From NCBI GenBank assembly GCA_033807695.1, contig CM066303.1, positions 3,844,001 to 3,908,000 on the forward strand: 64,000 nt of DNA, read 5' to 3'. Positions within the stretch are counted from its first letter, which is position 1. The number at the start of each line of letters is the position of its first letter. The position numbers and the translations under genes were made by a program. The notes below the pieces were generated by a model, which searched no databases, was not told the DNA's origin, and worked only from the letters and a program-made list of their open reading frames with translations. The stretch comes from Daedaleopsis sinensis (lineage: Eukaryota; Basidiomycota; Agaricomycetes; Polyporales; Polyporaceae). Of this stretch, positions 46,940-57,912 are shown in pieces.

Positions 46940-48500
46940 AATTAGTAGTCGCTTTGCTCAACTTCTGCGCGGCGTTCAAGAGAACATCGCCCAGCCGGAT
47001 ATTGTTATTGAGCGACGGTCGGTTTGCCTCTACAACCCGATGCACCTTGTCGATCGTACAGTGCAACCGTCCAGAACCGATGCTCACGAGACTGGTGCTC
47101 CCGACGACCCCGGCCCCGCGCCCGACCCCGACCCCGACCGCCCCCCAGCTCCCGGACGGCGACGGGCTGCCCACGACCCTGCTCCCACTTGCGCTTGCGC
47201 TGCTCTTTCCATCTGTGCCCGCGGGCGACCCGCCCTGGAGCACGATCGGCTTCGCGCCCGCCCCGTGCGGCGACGCCGAGCGCGACCCCCACTTGTCCGC
47301 GGCGGGGCTTCCGCTGCCCACAGGGGGCGAGCGTGTCGCGAGTTGGGGCAAGCCAAGCCCCCCAGCGAGCCCTGCGGGGCGCGGGTGTGGGGGGAGCATC
47401 GTCGGCAGCTGCGGGCTCTGCGGCGGGCACGACGCGCGGTCCTCTGCGGGCTGGTGCATGTCTGGGGAGTGCGACGTCGGCTGCTGGCAGAATGGGATTG
47501 GGCTCAGGCGCGCGGGCTGCGGGGTCGGGCGGCCGTTCGAGGGCGGGGACACGCGCTGCTGTAGCTGGGACTGGGGCTGGTTCATGCTGCCCGCGCGTGT
47601 GCGCTTCGCGTCCGAGTGCTGCTGCTCGTCGGGGCCCAGGCTCAGCGGCCGCTTGTTGCTGGGGGGCGACGGGCGCAAGGAGACAGACGGGTTTGCGCGC
47701 CGGTAGGTCGCGCTGGTCGCGAGGCCGATGAGCGCGTCCGCGACGCCCTGCTCAAGGGCAGCTATACTGTTTGTAACTTGAATAAAGCGACGGTCGCATA
47801 TAGAAGGTGGAAACGTACCGAGGGCAACGAATAACTTATCGCGTTAAACGCGAGGTTCTTCATGAGGTCGGCCAGAGTAGGTAGGTCGGGCAAGACCTGG
47901 ATGATTTCTGGCACGCTGTTCTGCTACCGAACCAGTATCAGCTTTGCGGGATGCGGTAGAATCTTGGACGAATTCCATACCTTCTTCTCCAAGTCTGGTC
48001 TATTGAGTGTGAGGACATAGGCAACGATTGTTGCGGCGAAGAAGTCGTTGTACGAGATGAGTGCGGGGTTGGTCGCGGTGGATGTTCAAAGGACATCCAG
48101 GAGCTCGCCGGCGCGCTTGCATCGTCGAATGAAGACTACTAGAAGGGCGGGTTCTCCGATCCTAGTCTCCGCAGCCTGCACGCATATGGTTAAACACTCA
48201 CAGAGAACACCGCTTCAAGTCAACGTACTCTTCCGCCTGCTGCAGATACTGCGTGATCATCTCATGGTTGCCGAAGAAGAGCTCTATCCTGATGAGTATG
48301 AGGACGGCGTCGATCCTGGAGCTGTCTTCACCAGTGCAAGCTTCAGAATGTTCTAAACCTCCGATGCTGTCGTCCTTGGTACCCTCGAGAAGAATCCTGG
48401 GCGCATTCCAATTGTGAATGTGCCAGCGTGGAATAGAGGGCGAGGAGTGGATGAAGTAGTCCTGCGCGACACCTATTAGGTTTAGGATTGGGAGTCTCAC
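46940..48500 (-). pseudogene. RPN7: RPN7-like proteasome gene pieces with a foreign insert
   Basis: RPN7 (PSMD6) is a lid subunit of the 26S proteasome. From 48500 on the minus strand: LNLIGVAQDYF, SSRIDAVLILIRIELFFGNH, EMITQYLQQAEEYVD, then CKRAGELLDVL, NPALISYNDFFAATIVAYVL and LNRPDLEKK, then SVPEIIQVLPDLPTLADLMK (about 47900). After a gap the family resumes at 47090-46950 with SGRLHCTIDKVHRVVEANRP and GDVLLNAAQKLSK. Between the two parts, about 47095-47730, lies a GC-rich open segment encoding a Ser/Pro/Gly-rich sequence (RPSPPSNKRPLSLGPDEQQH) that is no part of RPN7. So this is a truncated, rearranged and probably chimeric copy. Confidence 0.75.
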
Positions 48501-49764
48501 GTCTTCGTCTATGGCGATGTAGGGTGCTTTCTTGTGGCTAGTTTTCTTGTTGCTAGTGGCACGAGCTAGACGTCAGGGATAGTGAGTAGAGTAGGAAAAC
48601 AAGGACGATGAGAGGCCTGTGGAGCGTTCAATGCCACCAGGCGCCTACAAGCGACACGAAGGCTTCCCACGCTCCTCGGACAGTCACCGATGCCTCAGGC
48701 TCCGAGTCTTGTCCTCCTCCATTTACCATCTTACATTACCCCGTCTGCACCAACTGTGACTCCCTCTCACTCTCGCCGATCTCACCAACGCTGCACCGAC
48801 GATTGACGCGCAATCCGATTCGGACCCCAAGAGCGCAGAGGCTCTTCACAAGGCGATCCTAGTCGGTGAACTCGAAGTCCAGTTGGGTGTATAGCTCATC
48901 GCGCGAATGCTGCGTCGCTGATCAGTTAGCATGCAGCCTTCGAGGAGAAGGAGAAGCTGTGATTTCACGAAAGTGCACTGGTGAAAGCTTAGGGAGCGGT
49001 ACCGGGACTGCAAGTTCGTCCTTACATCTTGCGCGCACTCCGTCTTGGTACGTTGTCGCCCCTTGCCTTGGAATGACCGAGTAAGTCCGAATGTGCTTGC
49101 ACCGTGCGGGCGCGGTGCAGGCGTGTTCGGACTTTGGTCCGATGACACGGTAGCTTATTAGCTCCGGTTACTTATCGAGGATAGAGCGAATAGTTGACGA
49201 CCTGCTTATCGCAAAGTATCACTGCCGCAATCGATCGCTTACAACCGCTTTCTACAGGCTCCTCCCGGTATACGGGATCTTGTTCCCCCTTTACCCGCCC
49301 GAGACCTTCATCTTCCTCCTCCTCCTCCAGGTTAGATGGGGGCTGATGGGGGGCCCGAAGTCTCAACTATCTGCCGGCGAGCCCACATTTGTGCATGTCT
49401 TCAAACGATGCCTGCCGTACTCATTCTCATCTTTATCTTAGCATATACTATAGCTACGTAATGTAAGGCCGTACCGTTCCCCAAATAAATGGTGTGGGCG
49501 TGTGTCGTTTGCGCGTTCTCACCCCTGCGTAAGATTCATGAAATCTGTGACTGCGGAAGGTGTTCTCAATGCAGGCTGGAGGGCCAGCCGTATACGACGA
49601 TTTCCTGACACGCGGAGTCGCGGGATAACATTCAAGAAATTGATCTCATATGGCGCAAGGTAGAGGATGATACAACGATGCGGTAGTCTACCCCACGACT
49701 AGGCGCGTTTTTGGTATTACTCGAGTATGTGGAAAAATTGAGCACTTTCAAGACGTCCTTTCTC
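48501..49764. other. Unrecognised stretch of E2
   Basis: No gene recognised. A short minus frame near 48850-48900 (RDELYTQLDFEFTD) reads like protein but is isolated. A GGAGGAGGAGGAAGA purine run lies at 49309-49330 on the minus strand. Confidence 0.4.
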
Positions 49765-51444
49765 CTATAGATTGACTCCGAGTTGCAAGTGCATCGGCGC
49801 CCAGTCGCGGATGGAAATATGAGTGATGCGAGACCCTATTTAGTGAACGTCAGCGAGTCGAACCCTCGGGATAACCAACCTCAAACGCACGCATAATAAA
49901 CGGCTGGTACACATATGTCATTGCGGTATCTTCGCTAGATTGATGCGGATTTGTACTTGTTAGTGAGAAGGCGTGTTTGGATACATGGATAATACTCACG
50001 TTAGGAGGTCTATAACGTCGACGTAGTGCGTCAACGAAGGAAATGCCGCCTTCAAGACCCGCGCAACCGTGATGGTGGCGTCGCCCTCCGCGGTCCAGTT
50101 GATCAAGTGGGTGCGAATTTCCTGCAGCGGGTGAGGAGAAGTTGGTGCTTCGATGCGAAGGCGGTTGATGGGTCCGGAGATGTGCCAGGAGGGGATGGTG
50201 ATGGAAAGTAGCTTCGGACAAGCTTTCGCAATGTATTCAAGGGTTGCGAGCTGCGGTGGGACAAAGTCTGGGCCGGCGCCTCCATGTACGGTCTCAAAAC
50301 CGATCCCCAACACTCGGACGTTGGGCCAAGCTTTAGCCATCCGACGTAGTTGTTGATCGGAAAGTCGGAATGGATGATGATGAAAATTGACCATGATATG
50401 TTCAAGCAGATGCAATTCGAGTAGAGGTTGGACGACGTGTATGAATTGGTGATTAAACTGGGGGAGACTCGTTTGGGCCAAGGATTGGAAGTCGACCTTG
50501 CGGAGTGCGGCGGTCACGAAGGACGGACAGATCAACATCATGCAGTCCAACAACGCTATGGAACCTCTCCAGGAGGCAAGCTGCAGTTTCTCTAGCCCAG
50601 GTAACAGTACTGTGATTTCATCTTAGGCAGTAGTAACCGCATTAGAATGGATTTAGACGAGCTCAGTTATAGACTTCACCTTCGTTCGGTAGCACATCAT
50701 CTACGTTTGGTATAATGCCAAGGTGAGGACGATTCCCGACGTCTGCAACCGCCTCGACGCCCAGATACTTGAGGTTCCGAGAATGCAGGGAGGCATACTT
50801 GCCGATGCGAATCACCCGCCTTACGAAATCTTGAGCAAGGACGTTGTCGGTACCAAAGTCATAGGCGATTACGTAGACGTAAATGGTCGCCGGAGACATG
50901 AGGTGGAGAAGGTCGCAGGTGGGGATATGATGTTCAGTCCATTGGATGTGTCGCATGCGAGGGAAGAGGTGATCGTGGGGCATCCTAGGGTAGGCCGTCC
51001 GGAAAAGAGAGTCGATGAACTCAAAGGTCCCAGGGACAACCAAAGTAGGCGACACCGAGATGGAGCGGACGTGACTGGCGTACCACAAGAATTTGCGAAG
51101 TTCGTGGCCATGCATGATCTGCTCGTGCTGCAATTTCATAGTCCTGAGAAGCACTGGTGAGTTGGGTATGGCTTTAGTGACTAGGCCATCACGTACGCCA
51201 GGTAGCCGCTCTCCAATTCCATCGGTTCCCTCCGCTCGTACCACTCCGGCATAAGCAAGCTCAACAACGCTGATACATCGTGCTCGCTAAGTTGTCGCCA
51301 CACGAGGGGAGCTAGATGCTCGAACAAGTCCTTGCAGATTCGGAGATGCTTGGTGATCTGTTGTCGAGCCAAGGTCGAAGGATACACCCCAAAGACCATC
51401 TCCCATATCTCTGTTGCAAGTCCTTCAATTTGAAAGATCTTCAT
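49765..51444 (-). CDS. F-box-like protein with leucine-rich C-terminal part, E2 cargo
   Basis: Start ATG 51444 is preferred because the F-box-like block follows at once: IEGLATEIWEMVFGVYPSTL, RICKDLFEHLAPLVWRQLSE. Later blocks have the Leu/Ile spacing of agaricomycete F-box/LRR-type proteins: MRHIQWTEHHIPTCDLLHLM, NLKYLGVEAVADVG, LLPGLEKLQLASWRGSIALL, LSDQQLRRMAKAWPNVRVLG and ACPKLLSITIPSW. Introns near 51187-51127, 50697-50621 and 50003-49940 are GT-AG and in phase; the last exon and stop (49765-49767) are uncertain. F-box proteins bring substrates to SCF ubiquitin ligases. These proteins are very common in such genomes, so capture by E2 is plausible. No damage noticed. Confidence 0.6.
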
Positions 51445-51974
51445 GAAAGGGCTCAAGGCCCTCGGCGAATGTTCGGCAGACCGGGTCGGTGGCAGTGGCG
51501 TAGTTCGGTGGCCGTAATATGTCAAGAAGGTATAAGCATAGCTGCGGGGACGCATAGGACCGGCACATTCCATCTAGAAGGAATATTAGCACTCCGTGAA
51601 TCCAAGCCAAGGGCTAGAGCTGGATCAATACCTTGTTTTCGATCGGAAGGGATAAAGAGCTCAAAAGCAGGTGAGATACTGGGCAGAACGCTAGGTAACT
51701 ACGATTGAGGGAGTGTTGAAAATTGCAAGGTGGGAATATCGACCAACTTGGTCAGGCCTACGTCAGCTCTTGGGTAGCCAGGGTGATGAAGGAAGTTGCC
51801 ATTGGACCGTTGATAGCGCCCATATATAACTTAACCACGGGCGGTTCGGTCTTGAACCTTTCGAACCACTTCGTGCCAGCTCACCTCAAAAATCGACGCT
51901 TCCCGCTCCGTTCACTTCTCCACCCATCGCGATCTCTTTATTCACTTCTTCACGCATCGCGACATACCACGACC

Positions 51975-54819
51975 ATGCATACCCGTCCTGAGAATGCCGA
52001 CAAACGTTTGGGCGCACCCGACAAACCGGCCCCTCGACGTACTTCCTCTCAGGTCAGACGCGACGCGGCCGCAAAACGTGCTGAGCAGCGTGCTCAGATT
52101 GCCGAGGACGAGCAAAACACCATCGACATAGCCACCATGGAGGAACAGATTCAAGACGAGACCAACACCCGACGCGTCACTCGACAAACTCGCGCTTCAA
52201 GTTCGACTTCTTCCAACCGAGACCCATCGTCCGGGAACACTGCTGCTAAACGCCGTACGGCGTCTAACAACGGTCGCCCCTCCAAAGCCGCACTCACTCC
52301 GACCCCCACCGCTCCCACCTCCAAGGCCGTCGCTCCACGCCCAGTTAAGCACACCCGTAGCGGTACCTCTAAGACCACCAAGGACGCCGTCGACGAAGAG
52401 CTCTCCGACGCCCCCTCCTCTCCCACCAATTTCGAACCACCTACCTCTCAGCCCGGCAACCGCCTGGATTCGCCGGAGTCCCTCTCTGACCTGAGTGAGA
52501 TCGAAGAGACGCCCCGGCCTTCCAAAAAGAAGGCCAAGCTGACTGCGACCGGCAGCATTCGTAGTGCCGTCAACAACGCCCGCCAATCCTTGAACTCAAC
52601 CAAAGAGAATTCGACTTAGTAAGCAGTGGCTTCTTTACATGTGAGCTGTATCAGTACTCACACATCTGCTACGTACTCTTCCAGCCAAGTTTCTTCTCTC
52701 ACATCCCTTGCCGAGATGGCTCCGCGCACGCACGATGTTCCGGTAACGCCCTTCGCTGCCCCGAAGCATCCGCTTGCTAGGAAGAAGATGCGGAAACCGG
52801 AGGACGACACTACCGATGACGCCCAGACTCAGGCTGCGGCCATGCTGCTTGGTAACGTGCCTCAGATCAAGATCGAACGTGTTCAAGATGGTGATGGCAA
52901 GCCGGGTAAGAGGGACGACAAGAAGGACGACTCCAGCAAGAACGCAGCTGACAAGAAAGCCGCCAAGAAGGCCGCCGCCGCCGAGAAGGCTGCTGCCGCC
53001 GCCGCCGCCGCCGAGAAGGCTGCCGCCCTCGCTGAGAAGGCTGCCGCCCTCGCTGAGAAGGCTGCCGCCAAGAAGGCTGCTGCCGCCAAGAAGGCCGACG
53101 ACAAGAAGGCCGCCGCCGACAAGAAGGCCGCCGCCGACAAGAAAGCCGCCGCCGACAAGAAAGCCGCCGCCGACAAGAAGGCCGCCGACAAGAAGAAGAA
53201 GGCCGCCGACAAGAAGGCTGCCGACGACAAGATCGACCAAAAGGGCAAAGGGAAGGCCCCAGCTGACGACAACGAGGACCACATGGACGTGGATGTCGAC
53301 GACGTCCATAACGATGTCGACGCCATACTTGCAGATGATGCTGACCGCGCGTCAGACTACTCTGGCCAAGGGTACGTGGACAGCGACGATGAAGAGGAGG
53401 AGGAACGGGCAGCCAACAACAGCCCCGTGAAGACGCACAAGGTGCGCCTCACGAGCGATGTAAGCATTTCTATTTCTTGTTACCATCGCTCGCCTACACT
53501 CTCCCTCTCCCCATAGGCCCTCATCAAGGTCGAAGATGACGAGAGCCGCTCCGTCCCAAAGAAGTCATCCAAGACCTCGAAGGGTAACCACCTTACTGCT
53601 GGATCCGCCGACAACGAGGTATGTACTCTATCAACTCTGCCAACAGTCGCACCCTCGCTTCTAGGTCATCGACGTCGACAGCGCAGATGATGCTGCCCCT
53701 ACCAACTCGAAGAGCACCAAGCCCTCCAGCCGGGTCACATACAAGAACGCCGACCTTCCTGAAGGTGCCCACTACAACAACACCTGGAAAGGTGTTCTTC
53801 TCCCGACGCTGTTCAAGTTCATGGGAACCAGAGACAACCCCTGGTCGATCTCCGACCGGGAGTTCTTGTCAGTCTTGCAAAGGATCTGGGACGCTGCGTA
53901 TCCTAAGAAGTTCCAGCGCAAGATCGAACTGGGCGACAGCGTTCACGGTTTGGTACGTTTACTCTCAGCGTCTCTATCCCTCGATTTCCCGTTGACTACT
54001 TACGGATTAATATACCTTACAGGCTTCTCAGCGCGTCTATGAGTGGCGAAACACGTTCGGGACTACCGCCCTTCGCGCATGTGAACATTTCTTCAAGACC
54101 TACAAGGCCGGGACCGCGTATCCCGACTTGAGTACGCGGAAGATCTTCGGCCAGGCATCTCTGATCAATGCGGAGATTTTGTACAAGTTCCCGGGAGTAA
54201 AGAAACACAAGGTAAGCCGTTCGTCTTCGAGTTAACGCCGCTGCAATGTCGCTTACCTTGACATAGGGTCTTTACCGCTCGGAGTTCGTCATCGCCTGTC
54301 TCAATGTCCACCTCGATACTATCGAACGCGCTATCAACATTCCCGACTTGTACCAGCAACCCCTGGATGCATATCCCTACGGCGCAGTAGGCCTTGCGGC
54401 CGCCGCTGTAGGTACTGATTTGATGATCACGTTCAAATGCTTATGATCTACATCTACAGACCCTCCGCGCTGCAATGTTGTATGGATCTGGCAAGATTGC
54501 GTACAACCAACCTGGCGACAAGATCGTCATCCTCAAACCCCAGAATCCGCACACCGGCAAGGAAAGCAAGGAGTCGGACTTCAGCATCGCTAACTCCGGT
54601 GAGACCACCGTAGGGGCCGCTAAGCGTTGTCGCGCTCTTTCATGGGATAAGCTGCAGACCATCTACAAGGAAGCGGCAGGCTACAGGACGTCGGCATGTC
54701 CTTTGGCTGGCGCTATACGCGACCGTATCGCCATTGATATCGACTTCGCCAGCCTCCCGGACGACGACGACGACGACGAGGAGGAAGAGGAGGAGGAGGA
54801 GGAGGAGGAGGAGGAGTGA
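51975..54819 (+). CDS. F1-family protein of E2 (uncharacterised, spliced)
   Basis: Start ATG 51975 (MHTRPENADKRLG). Exon 1 (51975-52618) encodes a charged helix and a Ser/Thr/Pro-rich basic region. It joins exon 2 (from 52685) in phase, showing that what could look like two genes is one. Exon 2 has Lys-Lys-Ala-Ala repeats (52960-53230) and an acidic stretch. Later exons encode YKNADLPEGAHYNNTWKGVL, FMGTRDNPWSISDREFLSVL, YEWRNTFGTTALRACEHFFK, YRSEFVIACLNVHLDTIERA, YPYGAVGLAAAA and a poly-acidic tail of GAC/GAG codons ending at TGA 54819. All joins checked are GT-AG and open. Homologue of the E1 gene at 867-3795 and likewise next to an element end. Unknown function; proposed to assist transposition. 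Confidence 0.8.
52960..53230 (+). repeat. AAGAAGGCCGCC-type coding repeat
   Basis: Repeated units of GCCGCCGAGAAGGCT and GCCGCCGACAAGAAG encode Ala/Lys/Asp/Glu repeats, predicted to form a long charged helix. The E1 F1 gene has a similar but less regular stretch. Confidence 0.8.
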
Positions 54820-55660
54820 TTGTTGGTAAGTAGTATCGCTTGACCGTTCCATTAGCGTGTTGATGTACTTAAATGCTGCTACTAGTACTACCCAGCTTCA
54901 GCACGTCTAGAGGAGCGCAGAGCTATGCATGTCCCGCTTCTGACCGCGTTGTCGCCCGGTCCCGCATCTACTCTTGGACTAGATGTCGTCCGTGTTTGCT
55001 CTCTTGTTACCATATGTTCGACCGCCCCGAGTCTTGCACCTGCTCTTGATCTAGTGGACGCTGTCCCTATTTGCTTAATGGACTACTTTGAAGCACATAT
55101 TCCTTCGAGTCATTACGCGCATTACATTGAATTACATCGTACTTACTTTACTTGCTCACCTGACGTCCGCGACATCTTGGCTTCAAGTTGCATTGCCGGG
55201 CCTTATACCCCATCATGTCTCGATAGCCTGATCGACTTACAGATTCTTGTACTACCCTTCTACCTGCTCAGCTGAAATTCCTTGCATTGCTGGATTCTCC
55301 TTTAATGGCCTAATCGTCTTACAGGCCGATCATGTACTACTATTGTTTTTCTTGAACTTACTTGAACATCTGATTCCGATTGACTTCTTGAGCGTCTGGA
55401 TGTCCATTGGAATGAACATTATGATGCGTTCAAGATGCCTGCTCATGCATGAACTACTTTGTGTGATTGAACGGTCTGACTTGTCTGGATGTACTTAGAG
55501 CTCTTGAAGCTTGAATTCGACTGCTGACTTTAAAGTGGCAGTCGTAATTGACCGCTCCAACGCTCTGAGCCAACTGAAATTCTTACAGGCCTTGAAAGCT
55601 TGACGTCTTATGTTCTCTTCTCCAAAACATCTTATATCTACTTCTATATCTTAACTGTAC
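54820..55660. other. AT-richer 3' region of F1
   Basis: No gene recognised. Repeated short phrases such as CTTGAA, GATTGACTTCTTG and CGACTTACAG-like strings occur. This is the inner part of the E2 right end. Confidence 0.4.
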
Positions 55661-55674
55661 TTGTTTGCGGCTTC

Positions 55675-56207
55675 ACTTGTACACCAAGTTGCCTTAATCT
55701 GTACACCAAGTTGGCTCCATTATCTGCTTGTACTCCTTGGCTCTACTTTTGCGCCTTTGCATGTACACCTTAGCTCTACTTGTCTGCCTTAATTGGTACA
55801 CCAAGTCGGCTCCATTATCAGTTCACTTCAGCTTGTATGCCTTGTCTCTACTTTTTTGCCTTAACTAGATGCATCATGTACGCCTCAAGGACCAAATTTG
55901 ATACCATGATGTGCAAAATGAACCAGTAGTGCCAGGCACGCAATACTACTTATAAGTGTATGGCGACCGGTCACAACTTGGTATGTCCCTTGAGACGTCA
56001 CAAACCTCTTAGAATTGTCTTAGATGTCTTATTTGTCTTAATGCATGTAAACACTCTGAACGATAGCGCCTCAAGTATAAGACGGTTAAGTGTATAAGTG
56101 GACATTAAGGTAGATTAAGAAGGAGGACTGCATTGAACGCATGATTCCGACTTAATCGTCTTATACAAGATGATAAGGAGATATAAGTACGCAGTGAAAT
56201 TGCTGAT
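55675..56207. repeat. E2 right subterminal repeats, inverted end and target AT
   Basis: TGTACACCAAG-type units recur at about 55679, 55701, 55762 and 55796, two of them followed by TTGGCTCCATTATC or TCGGCTCCATTATC. GTCTTA/TAAGAC motifs follow (56018-56042, 56082, 56158). The element ends ...GTGAAATTGCTG at 56205, complementary to the left-end pattern, and AT at 56206-56207 is the target duplication. Confidence 0.75.
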
Positions 56208-57540
56208 GTATGAGTCTATCGTTCCATGTTCATCTCGTGATAGCTCACCCATATGAGTATGAAGACCACTCCTGACTCAACAATCCAGTAGAGTGTCTTC
56301 TCGACTTGTGAGATGCGGCGCTGAGACTTGAAATGCTCCCGAATGAGCCGTCTGTGCTGCCTGTGTATAGAAATGTAAGCGAGGATACTACGCTTGCACC
56401 GCTCGGAGTCGTACCAAGTCTTATGCGCAATCAGAGACGTGGCCATGACATTCGCGATCAGGGACAGCACTGACACAGCGATCCCGTGTTCGTCTTTGTC
56501 GAAGAGAGAATCAGGGGATGTCACCAATACGCTATACGAACCACCCGGGTCGTCTAGTGTGAGGCTGAACAGAGTGCTGCACTCGTCGATGCTCATTCTC
56601 AAGCCCGCAGCTGCAAAGCAGTGAACCGCAGGTGAGCAGTCACCGATCGTATGCAGACATCTGCTCGGATCACTCACCCAGCGTTGCGGCCCCGAAGACG
56701 ACCCCGAGCCAGCTCACCGTCATGTTGCCCTGCCATACCGCCCACGCGCGCCACCACACAATCGCGTCTCCGACAGAAACCTGCGGGCGCGTGCGAGGTG
56801 AGTTACACGTCCTCGGAACGACACTGATACTCTATGTGACGCAGCGAGTCACGTACATTGAACACAAGCGCGACGGCACTCGCACATGATGTCTGTGCGT
56901 TTGCTAATTTCAACTTCGGGCCCAGCTCAGGCTCCACTGGTAAAGTCAACTCCGGGAAGCCCTGTTTCGCACAGCTGTACGGTTCGTCCGTCCGGCGCCC
57001 CGCGACGACATCCTGCAGACATCCAAGCGCTTTCGCGAGGCTCTCGCCCGTAGTTTTCGCCTGCGACGCGTTGTGCGCGAACGTGTGGAGGCTGGTGGCG
57101 AGGAAGAGCGTGGTCATGACGTACATGGCCGTGATCAGCGTGAGGAGAACGGTTTTGGAGCGGGTCGTGGAGCGTTTCGTGCTAGAAAGGAGGTGTGGTC
57201 AGTTTGTCGGCCATCTGGGGCCTGGGGACAGGTGAGATGCTCTTGCTCACAGGAGGGAAATCACGGCTGCCCCTGCACAGACAGACAGTGCTCCTGTCGC
57301 GAACACAAGCACAAACAGGAATGAGAGGTGAGACATGTGATTCATGAACTGCTATCATGACATGAACGGCTCACCGAAGCACGTGGTGGTGACCACCCAG
57401 TAGTTGGCGATATCGTCCGTCCTCAGGTTGCGTATGTCGTGGTCGTAGTTTGCAATCAGATATTCGGTGAAATTCAGAACGGACGCTCCGAATGCGGCGT
57501 CTGTCTCGTGGGGCGGAGTGGGATCGGCGTCGGAAGACAT
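56208..57540 (-). pseudogene. 5' part of membrane-protein copy 2, cut by E2
   Basis: Start ATG 57540 (MSSDADPTPPHETDAAF). Exons match copies 1 and 3 through the TLYWIVESGVVFILIW segment, which ends at a GTGAGC donor (intron from 56248 down). The intron runs 41 bases, then meets AT and the E2 end. The remaining exons are at 27141-27534. Within this part the frame looks open, with a DDPYSC-type loop changed to TDEPYSCAKQGF and a longer insert before STVALVFNV-like residues. The gene was probably functional before insertion. A spliceable 28.7-kb intron would be exceptional, so it is treated as broken. Confidence 0.88.
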
Positions 57541-57763
57541 CGCAGCGCCGGGACCTGTAGTGGTGACTGGTCGCCCAGGGTGAGGTACTCACCGTCTCTC
57601 CCGCCGATGTGCACTCTATATACTCATGATGTGGCGCACTGCGGTTCTGCATCAGGCTTCGCGTGGCTCGCATCGCGCTTTCCTCCGAACAGAGCAGGGA
57701 AGTGTGTGCTGGAGCGCGTGGGCTCTGCTGATCATCGATCAACCCCGTAGAGCTATATAGCGG

Positions 57764-57912
57764 TCAGGCTAGTCAAAACACTGTCTCGCCAGCACGACAT
57801 CTGAAGGGTAGCGCATCATAACTTTGGCATGCATGCACCAGAACATACTTACTTAGCTGTGTCGGAGAATGAGGATGCGGGTGGGACGCATCGCCTTCCC
57901 TTCAGACATCTT
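57764..57912. promoter_or_regulatory. Conserved upstream block, copy 2
   Basis: Same two blocks as described at 26209-26345: the CTCGCCAGCACGACATCTGA core near 57788 and GGATGCGGGTGGGACGCATC near 57872. Confidence 0.6.

Larger units (their letters stand above)
27549..56205. mobile_element. E2, a 28.7-kb Plavaka-type DNA transposon with cargo
   Basis: Left end reads CAGCAAAACCCACAACGG; the right end, read inward on the minus strand, reads CAGCAATTTCACTGCG. AT flanks both ends (27547-27548, 56206-56207). The ends match the E1 ends in the pattern CAGYAAWWYCMCA. The flanks are two halves of one gene broken in the same intron; rejoined, that intron is 55 bases with correct splice signals, against 55 in copy 3 and 48 in copy 1. 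Contents from left: transposase (minus), G5 (minus), TET/JBP gene (minus), host gene pieces, F-box-like gene (minus), F1 (plus). GTCTTA motifs lie at both ends. Nested insertions inside E2 cannot be excluded. Confidence 0.88.

Noticed and set aside
46753..47706. 317-codon plus frame
   Set aside because: Reverse shadow of the RPN7 remnant and Pro-rich insert; the minus strand carries recognisable RPN7 blocks.
51975..52619. Separate small gene before F1 of E2
   Set aside because: The GTAAGC donor at 52619 and the CCAG acceptor at 52684 join it in frame to the next exon, so it is the first F1 exon.
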